From NCBI GenBank assembly GCA_034521715.1, contig JAXHLY010000008.1, positions 1 through 64,000 of the forward strand: a stretch of DNA of 64,000 nucleotides, given 5' to 3'. The notes beneath the pieces are model-generated. The model did not search any database. It was not told the DNA's origin and saw only the letters and a list, made by a program, of their open reading frames with translations. This DNA is from Methylohalomonas sp034521715 (GTDB lineage Bacteria; Pseudomonadota; Gammaproteobacteria; Methylohalomonadales; Methylohalomonadaceae). Of the stretch, positions 59,587 to 64,000 are shown piece by piece (positions within the stretch are counted from its first letter, which is position 1; each line of letters starts with the position of its first letter). The translations under genes and the position numbers were made by a program.

Positions 59587-59880
59587 ATGAATAACGATAC
59601 TGACAATCGCTCCCCGTCCTCTACTGAAGCTGATGGACAGGCAGAAAAACTTATGGAACAAAGAGAGCATGTTCTATGGTTTTTTGTTGCAATTCTTATA
59701 GTAGCGGAGATCGTTGTATATTACTTTAAACAGCCAGGCTGGATTGGAATAGTTGTGGCAATAGGCTGGTTGGGTATATTGCTAGCAAATGAACTAAAAC
59801 TTATTTATCACGAACTAATCGAATTGAACGATCAAATTTCAGGACGTAAGGAAGAATTCAAAAAGATAGTAAAAAAATGA
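59587..59880 (+). CDS. Cassette two-helix membrane protein with coiled tail
   Basis: A 97-residue intact frame. After a polar start (DNRSPSSTEADGQAEKLMEQ), helices VLWFFVAILIVAEIVVYYF and WIGIVVAIGWLGILLANELK precede a charged helix IELNDQISGRKEEFKKIVKK. It overlaps the next gene by four bases (ATGA), so the two are translated together and form a two-gene cassette. The pairing of a small membrane protein with a nuclease-like partner recalls effector/anchor layouts in defence or toxin systems; this is inference. Confidence 0.7.
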   Translation: MNNDTDNRSPSSTEADGQAEKLMEQREHVLWFFVAILIVAEIVVYYFKQPGWIGIVVAIGWLGILLANELKLIYHELIELNDQISGRKEEFKKIVKK

Positions 59881-60392
59881 ACGAAGAAGGAAGCATCATT
59901 GAGAAAGCAACTGCCGAAGGATTTCTTCATCTATATAACAGACACTTCCGTACTACTTTTGAGATTAAAGAATTGTCTGATACTCCCGATGTTAGATGTG
60001 GTGATACAGAAGGAAACGAATTAAATATTGAAGTCACACTGACACAAGATAGAGACAAAGATATACAGGCACTTTTAGGTAGATCCGAACACAAAAGCAT
60101 AAAATCTCTTGAAGAACATAATCAACGCGTGGCAGAAGGAAAGGAAACGCCGATGTTTAGCAGCCTATTTGGAAATGTCTGTGAAAATGCTGCTACAAAA
60201 ATAAACAATAAATTACTAATGCGCTATGGACAAAATACCGCTCTAGTTGCTCGTGACAGTTCTGGATGTGACTGGGAATGGAACGAAGTCACTGAAGAAC
60301 TCAAAGGCAAACTGAAATTGAATAGCAATCCTTTTGATAAAGGAATTTGGATATTAAATTTCTCAAAGTCTAAATTATATCAGATAGTATGA
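59877..60392 (+). CDS. PD-(D/E)XK-nuclease-like cassette protein
   Basis: A 171-residue intact frame. LYNRHFRTTFEIKELSDTPD is followed by VRCGDTEGNELNIEVTLTQD: the D...xIEVT arrangement (Asp, then Glu-x-Thr on a beta strand) resembles the core of PD-(D/E)XK-fold nucleases, where the second acid precedes a lysine or substitute. The middle KSIKSLEEHNQRVAEGKET with NAATKINNKLLMRYGQNTAL is helical, then ALVARDSSGCDWEWNE. No exact family is known to me. It is cotranslated with the membrane protein in front. Confidence 0.6.
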   Translation: MNEEGSIIEKATAEGFLHLYNRHFRTTFEIKELSDTPDVRCGDTEGNELNIEVTLTQDRDKDIQALLGRSEHKSIKSLEEHNQRVAEGKETPMFSSLFGNVCENAATKINNKLLMRYGQNTALVARDSSGCDWEWNEVTEELKGKLKLNSNPFDKGIWILNFSKSKLYQIV

Positions 60393-60398
60393 TTTGCC

Positions 60399-60455
60399 AT
60401 CTAACCAAACACTTCAGCCGACCGCTAAAGCGGCGGCTGGGTTTTATCGTTAAAT
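60399..60455 (+). repeat. attC site 4
   Basis: R'' ATCTAAC (60399-60405) and R' GTTAAAT (60449-60455) fit the consensus exactly. The centre is GCCGACCGCTAAAGCGGCGGC. The right core overlaps the ATG of the next gene. Confidence 0.9.
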
Positions 60456-60915
60456 GTCTATGATGGATCACGATAAATTCAGGCGCTTGGTTACGGAGTT
60501 GTACGCCACAGTCAATGAGCTAGAGGCAATGTTCCCTGGAAGGCACTTCACGCCGGATGGCCATATGGTTGGCAGCTTAGGTGAATGTCTGGTTGCAGAT
60601 GCGTATGACCTTGAGCTCAAAACGGCTTCGAATAAAGGCTATGACGCTGTCACCGAAAGTGGACTGGAAGTTGAAATTAAGGCCACACAATCCAACTCCG
60701 TCGCGTTCCGCAGTGAGCCGGAGCATACAATCATTATCAAGATATTGAATGACGGAACCTTCGAGGAAGTTTACAACGGACCTGGCGCCCCTGTATGGCA
60801 GCTCTTTGAAGGTAAACGGCTACCGAGCAATGGCCAATTTCAGGTGTCTCTCAACAAGCTCCGGAAACTCAATCAAACAGTGGCTCAGGCAGACCGTGTG
60901 CCAAGGGCCATTTAA
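60454..60915 (+). CDS. Cassette protein with PD-(D/E)XK-like core (DUF6998-like)
   Basis: A 153-residue intact frame. HMVGSLGECLVADAYDLELK with TASNKGYDAVTESGLEVEIK then ATQSNSVAFRSEPEH gives a Glu in a helix (GSLGE), an Asp (GYDAV) and VEIKAT, the E-D-ExK order of PD-(D/E)XK nucleases. The following EHTIIIKILNDGTFEEVYNG and GAPVWQLFEGKRLPSNGQFQ complete a conserved small family often found as an integron cassette. A nuclease function is likely from the motif but untested. Start codon overlaps attC 4, and the stop overlaps attC 5. Confidence 0.72.
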   Translation: MSMMDHDKFRRLVTELYATVNELEAMFPGRHFTPDGHMVGSLGECLVADAYDLELKTASNKGYDAVTESGLEVEIKATQSNSVAFRSEPEHTIIIKILNDGTFEEVYNGPGAPVWQLFEGKRLPSNGQFQVSLNKLRKLNQTVAQADRVPRAI

Positions 60916-60994
60916 CAATCCAAGGCAGCGGGACATATTTTTGCTTCGCTGCGCTCAAAACGCAAAAATATGCCCCTGCTTGGGGGCGTTGGGC
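60910..60994 (+). repeat. attC site 5
   Basis: R'' ATTTAAC (60910-60916) and R' GTTGGGC (60988-60994) fit the consensus exactly. The centre GGGGACAT-type arms (gggacatatttttgc and gcaaaaatatgcccc) form a long stem. Confidence 0.9.
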
Positions 60995-61246
60995 ATGCAA
61001 CTCCAAAGTGTTGGCCATTGAGGATCACGAGAAGTTGCGGTCGCAATCGTCCGACCCAAACGCCGGTTCGTCGATCGCGGCGCTCTCGGCATGAGGTGCT
61101 TCCTATAGCCAGATGCAGTGACCTGATGAAACGAGGGATATAGAGATGGGTGACATCACCAGGCGAACAGTTTTACTTAGCGTTGCCGCCGTGACGGCAG
61201 GCAGTCTACTGCTCATGCAACACTACACCAATCAGGAGGTCCAGCC

Positions 61247-61781
61247 GTGGCTGATCCCAACCTGCAGCAGAAGCTCGATGCTATCTTCAACGCTCATATG
61301 GACGCCGAACTCTCCGGCAACCTCGACGAGACATTGGCGACGATGGCGCCCAATCCGCATCTCGTGAACGTGCCGACGATGGTCGGAAGGTCAGGGCCCG
61401 GAGAGCGTGCGAACGTTCTACGCGAAGCGGTTGATCAGGCCAGTTCTTCCCGCCCGACGTAGAGTTCTAGACGATCTCGCGGACCTACGGTAAAGAACGG
61501 CTTGTCGATGAACTTATCATTTCCTTTACGCACACCACCAAGATCGATTGGATGCTCCCAGGCATCGATCCCACCGGCAAGCGTGTCGAAGTGGTCTTTG
61601 TCGTGATCGTCGGTATAGAAGGCGACAAGGTGGCCTACGAGCACGTTCTCTGGGACCAGGCGAACGTCCTCGTGCAACTCGGCCTACTCTGAATCCGACC
61701 GGTCTCCCGGTCACCGGAGCCGGTGCGGCAGCGAAGCTCAGAAATCCTTCTTTGCCCGATTCGTTTTTCGGCGAAGGGTAG
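61247..61781 (+). CDS. SnoaL-like (NTF2-fold) cassette protein (frameshifted)
   Basis: The GTG at 61247 has a strong Shine-Dalgarno (aggaggt, 61236-61242). The product reads MADPNLQQKLDAIFNAHMDA and ETLATMAPNPHLVNVPTMVG, then in other frames SRTYGKERLVDELIISFTHT, KIDWMLPGIDPTGKRVEVVF and YEHVLWDQANVLVQLGLL, ending GLPVTGAGAAAKLRNPSLPD. This is the SnoaL-like polyketide-cyclase/ester-cyclase fold with catalytic role unknown here. Upstream, 61146-61240 encodes MGDITRRTVLLSVAAVTAGS in another frame, a Tat-like signal sequence that could belong to the same protein if a frame error lies near 61240. At least three frame breaks. Confidence 0.7.
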
Positions 61782-61826
61782 AGGGGCATGGAAGTCAGTC
61801 GAAGAAACAGGCACCAGCATGTTCCG

Positions 61827-61886
61827 GCCCAACAACAGCATGCAGCGGACGGCGCTGCGCGCCGCCGCTGATGCTGAGCGTTACGT
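61827..61886 (+). repeat. attC site 6
   Basis: R'' GCCCAAC (61827-61833) fits the consensus; R' GTTACGT (61880-61886) has one mismatch. The arms CAGCATGCAGCGG... and ...CCGCTGATGCTG pair. Confidence 0.82.
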
Positions 61887-61901
61887 GCCACGGAGTTCAC
61901 G

Positions 61902-62277
61902 ATGAAAAGTATTATAGCGTTGTTAGCCCTATCATCATTGGTCGCGTGTGCAAGCCAAATAATGAGAGCTGCATAGAAAGAGATGTACGGGAGTGGTGTT
62001 GGATTACGGACCGCCAGCTAACGCATTTGATATGGGGGGTGGCCGTCGAGCATTCCAATGGGTAATGGACAGTTCATACACTACCCCGACATACGCCACC
62101 ACAACCGGCACAGCCACAACTATCGGTTACCAAACTTGGGTTAATTCAAATACCACTATACACGGTGGTCAAACGATTAAGTCTAACTGTGTTTATACGC
62201 TCTTTGCAGCATGAGATGAACAAAGGCAGGGTTGGGTAGTTAAGGACTTCAAAAAACCAAAATTAATGTGCGAGTAA
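61902..62277 (+). CDS. Small cassette lipoprotein (frameshifted)
   Basis: MKSIIALLALSSLVACASQI: a signal peptide with lipobox LVAC. After a frame change near 61975 the reading is VLDYGPPANAFDMGGGRRAF with QWVMDSSYTTPTYATTTGTA, then CVYTLFA; after another near 62214, DEQRQGWVVKDFKKPKLMCE and the stop. The layout (Cys lipidation, a Thr/Ser-rich middle, CxYTLxA and KDFxKPxLxC end) is a recurring type of integron-cassette lipoprotein of unknown role. Confidence 0.65.
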
Positions 62278-62281
62278 TGGC

Positions 62282-62370
62282 ACCTAACCAGGCAGTTAAC
62301 CGGACGCCAAAAGCGTGGCGCTTTTGGTTCCCTCCGCTGCGCTCCGGCGCCGGTTACTTTTGCGTTCAGA
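62282..62370 (+). repeat. attC site 7
   Basis: R'' ACCTAAC (62282-62288) fits the consensus; R' GTTCAGA (62364-62370) is imperfect. Arms GTTAACCGGACGCC... and ...GGCGCCGGTTAC pair around a central hairpin (ccaaaagcgtggcgcttttgg). Confidence 0.82.
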
Positions 62371-62377
62371 GGGCAAC

Positions 62378-62828
62378 ATGATTAATAAAGTTATTCCAAT
62401 GCTGATTTGCATGCTGTTGATCGGTTACGTTCCACAATCATATGCGCAGGCTGACTTCCAAAGAGCATTAGATCTTTATCGGCAAGTCATTACAGGACAA
62501 AAGGAATTTGAAGAACTAAGCCCGGAAGAACAAAGAATGGTTATCATCATTCACCAATCGCTTTCAGCCTCCGATGAAAACATCGAAGGATATGGATTTT
62601 TCACTACGCGATATAGAGAAGAAGTGCGAAGTCTATAAATACTCTGACTCATACGGGGATGTTGAATGTAGTGGCTCGTCACTTCGAGTCATCGAGAGGA
62701 AGTGTGAAGCTTATTTTTTCGACCCTCAGAACGGTGAACTTGAGTGCCGTGGCAGTGACTTAAGGGTAGTAGAGAGAAAGTGCTCAGTAAGCATGTACAG
62801 TGAAAGTTATGGCGATATTGATTGCTAA
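62378..62828 (+). CDS. Secreted cassette protein with Cys-containing repeats (frameshifted)
   Basis: The signal peptide MINKVIPMLICMLLIGYVPQ SYA leads to ADFQRALDLYRQVITGQKEF. One frame change near 62590 joins to three consecutive 23-24-residue repeats: LRDIEKKCEVYKYSDSYGDV(EC), LRVIERKCEAYFFDPQNGEL(EC) and LRVVERKCSVSMYSESYGDI(DC), each with the pattern LRxIExKC-x10-11-G-x2-C. The Cys pairs would form disulfides in the periplasm. I do not recognise the family. Confidence 0.65.
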
Positions 62829-62833
62829 AGGCT

Positions 62834-62897
62834 CTCTAACAATGGGCTCCAAGGGACGCTCCGCTTCGCTGCGCGCCCTTGAGCCTGGGCGTTAGGG
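62834..62897 (+). repeat. attC site 8
   Basis: R'' CTCTAAC (62834-62840) and R' GTTAGGG (62891-62897) each differ by one base from the consensus. Arms GGGCTCCAAGGG and CCCTTGAGCC pair. The right end overlaps the stop of the reversed toxin gene. Confidence 0.85.
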
Positions 62898-63207
62898 GCT
62901 AGTACGACCACGCCAGTAGCCAGGCTTTCGAGAATGATGAGCAAACGCCACAACGATCAATTCATCGTCGCGTTGGACGACGACGATGTCGTATGGAAAC
63001 CGGCGAAGAATGAGGCGCTTTGCGCCCTTACCGGCCGGAGCTTCCGGGCATAGGGGAAAGGGGAAGGAAACCGTCTTCTATAACATCAATGGCAGCCTCA
63101 ATCGCTTCAGCAAACTCGGTGCCGAGGCCCTGTCGCTCCTTCTCATACCAATTCGCCGCTGCTTCAACCTCCTCGGCGGCTTGCCGCAGAATTCTTACTT
63201 TAGGCAC
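62892..63207 (-). CDS. ParE/RelE-type toxin, reverse-oriented cassette gene (frameshifted)
   Basis: From a GTG at 63207: MPKVRILRQAAEEVEAAANW, YEKERQGLGTEFAEAIEAAI, then after a frame change near 63045 AKRLILRRFPYDIVVVQRDD and LIVVAFAHHSRKPGYWRGR. The ExxAxxWYExxxxGLGxxF and RFPYxIxY...VxAxAHxxRxPxYW blocks are the ParE/RelE toxin pattern. Such toxins inhibit gyrase (ParE) or cleave mRNA (RelE). Its start overlaps the antitoxin stop by one base (TAGTG). The stop is inside attC site 8, so the gene fills the cassette in the opposite direction to its neighbours. Confidence 0.8.
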
Positions 63208-63446
63208 TACCGGCGCTCTAGTTTCGCGCCAATTCGCCTCCGAAATTCGGCCCGGTCCACCAATTCCGCCTGTCCGGCATCAATTTCCCCTATTCGGCGC
63301 GAAATCTCTTGGTCCCAGGCTTCTTCAGCCCCATTGTCGCGGGGCGCGTCGAGACTTTGGATCAAATCATGGGCCAATTCCGCCCGTTCGGCCTCCGAGA
63401 GCGCCAGAATCTGGGAGCGTAGGCTTTGTAGGGGTTCAGCAGTCAT
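63207..63446 (-). CDS. Addiction-module antitoxin (PF09720-like)
   Basis: A 79-residue product: MTAEPLQSLRSQILALSEAE, RAELAHDLIQSLDAP, AEEAWDQEISRRIGEIDAGQ. The LSxxERAELAxxLIxSLD and AWxxEIxRRxxEIxxGxA blocks match the short unstructured antitoxin family that pairs with ParE/RelE toxins. The toxin gene follows immediately. Reverse-oriented toxin-antitoxin cassettes carry their own promoter and are thought to stabilise cassette arrays. Confidence 0.85.
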   Translation of the reverse strand: MTAEPLQSLRSQILALSEAERAELAHDLIQSLDAPRDNGAEEAWDQEISRRIGEIDAGQAELVDRAEFRRRIGAKLERR

Positions 63447-63493
63447 GAGGCCACCAAGAATCGGATTCCCAGACGTTTTATCGCCCCTCACCG

Positions 63494-63586
63494 CCCCAAC
63501 AATGGGTTCAACCGGACGCCGATAAGCCACCGGGCGGCAAGAGCGGTTGGGTTCGGTGGCGGCGCCGGTTAACCCAGGCGTTATGC
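63494..63586 (+). repeat. attC site 9
   Basis: R'' CCCCAAC (63494-63500) and R' GTTATGC (63580-63586) each differ by one base from the consensus. The arms GGGTTCAACCGG... and ...CCGGTTAACCC pair over a long imperfect stem. Confidence 0.85.
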
Positions 63587-63619
63587 AGCATGATAGTCGT
63601 TCAGCATCGGATGTAATGA

Positions 63620-63846
63620 ATGCCTAAATACAGATACACAGATTATTTCGAAAATGAAGTTCTGAGAAAGCGCCCCTACCTAAAGAAGGAATGGTGCGAA
63701 TTCGTACTAGAAAATGCTGTGAAATCGGAGCCGCAAGAGCACGATAGATATCGGTTCTGGGCACAAATTCCGGAGATTGAGGGCCGATACTTGAGGATAG
63801 ACTGACAATACATAATGCTTTTCCAGATCGAGGATTTAAGCCATGA
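63620..63846 (+). CDS. Small toxin-like cassette protein, DUF4258-like (frameshifted)
   Basis: MPKYRYTDYFENEVLRKRPY, WCEFVLENAVKSEPQEHDRY, RFWAQIPEIEGRYLRI, then after one frame change near 63800 RLTIHNAFPDRGFKP and a stop at 63844-63846. The layout (a short helix with RKRPY, then RxRxWxxIPExxGRYLRV and TxHNAFPDRxFKP) belongs to a small family commonly encoded directly before DUF2283 genes. The stop overlaps the start of the DUF2283 gene (ATGA). A toxin role is inferred from the pairing. Confidence 0.7.
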
Positions 63847-64000
63847 AGCTTAATTACTATCCTGACACAGACTCGCTATATATCGATTTATCCGAACACA
63901 CCAGTACAGAAAGTAAAGAAATTTCAGAGGGTGTTGTCCTGGATTATGACGCAGAGGGAAAGCTAGTCGGAATTGATATAGATAATGCAAGTAACAAAGT
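63843..64000 (+). CDS. DUF2283 protein (partial, runs off the window)
   Basis: MKLNYYPDTDSLYIDLSEHT, ISEGVVLDYDAEGKLVGIDI, DNASNK. The YxxxxDxLYIxL and VxxDYDxxGxxVGIxIxxAS blocks define DUF2283, a small beta-rich family that often acts as the antitoxin-like partner of the gene just upstream. The window ends about 53 residues in, so roughly the last 15-20 residues and the following attC are missing. Confidence 0.88.
   Translation, partial: MKLNYYPDTDSLYIDLSEHTSTESKEISEGVVLDYDAEGKLVGIDIDNASNK

Overview
The window looks like a chromosomal segment of a gammaproteobacterium with fairly high GC. The set glnA-ntrB-ntrC with NtrC/sigma-54 sites, trxA-rho, rhlB, lptM-lysA, groESL with a perfect CIRCE operator, typA, hemH, cca and slt is typical of that class. 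A stand-alone sulfate adenylyltransferase would fit a sulfur-oxidising (Chromatiales-like) lineage, but that placement is inference. No rRNA or tRNA gene was recognised by eye.

Sequence quality matters for every entry. A large share of the long genes, including essential ones (cca, hemH, typA, groEL, trxA, lysA, glnA, ntrB, ntrC), are broken by single-base frame changes while both halves remain well conserved. This is the signature of indel errors in the assembly, not of gene decay. I therefore annotate such genes as one CDS across frames and give the approximate break points.

Layout. 1-13.2 kb: housekeeping and small enzymes (SDR, MidA-like methyltransferase, uppP, cca, NDUFA9-like protein, slt, TSUP transporter, a CULT/cereblon-domain protein, HAD hydrolase, asparaginase, YjbQ). 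13.3-20.5 kb: an unusual block with a large NTPase/HTH protein followed by a three-gene run made of a secreted protein with about fifteen 19-residue repeats, a small membrane-anchored or exported protein, and an outer-membrane beta-barrel-like protein; this is the best candidate for an undescribed system outside the integron. 20.5-38 kb: hemH, cupin, typA, PAS-GGDEF-EAL protein, orphan Hcp, YbbAP-type ABC exporter with TesA, Nudix, nucleotide-transporter-like protein with a Tat-type aldo/keto reductase, sat. 38-49.7 kb: groESL, ynfA, a conserved unknown pair, rho, trxA, rhlB, esterase, lptM-lysA, methyltransferase. 49.7-54.9 kb: the nitrogen-regulation locus glnA, DUF4124 protein, ntrB, ntrC, with clear NtrC boxes and a sigma-54 promoter.

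54.9-64 kb: an integron. A reverse-strand integron-type tyrosine recombinase (disrupted) faces an attI-like site. It is followed by at least nine attC sites (R'' RYYYAAC and R' GTTRRRY cores around inverted repeats) separating small, mostly unknown cassette genes. Recognisable cassette products are a nucleotidyltransferase-like protein, a DUF262 (GmrSD-type) protein, membrane proteins, two PD-(D/E)XK-like proteins, a SnoaL-like protein, small lipoproteins, a Cys-repeat secreted protein, a reversed ParE-type toxin-antitoxin pair, and a toxin-like/DUF2283 pair cut by the window end. The core chromosome to the left carries several families of dispersed repeats: MITE-like elements with inverted ends, REP/BIME-like palindromes, heptamer tracts, and an inverted-repeat element starting GGGGACAGTATAC.
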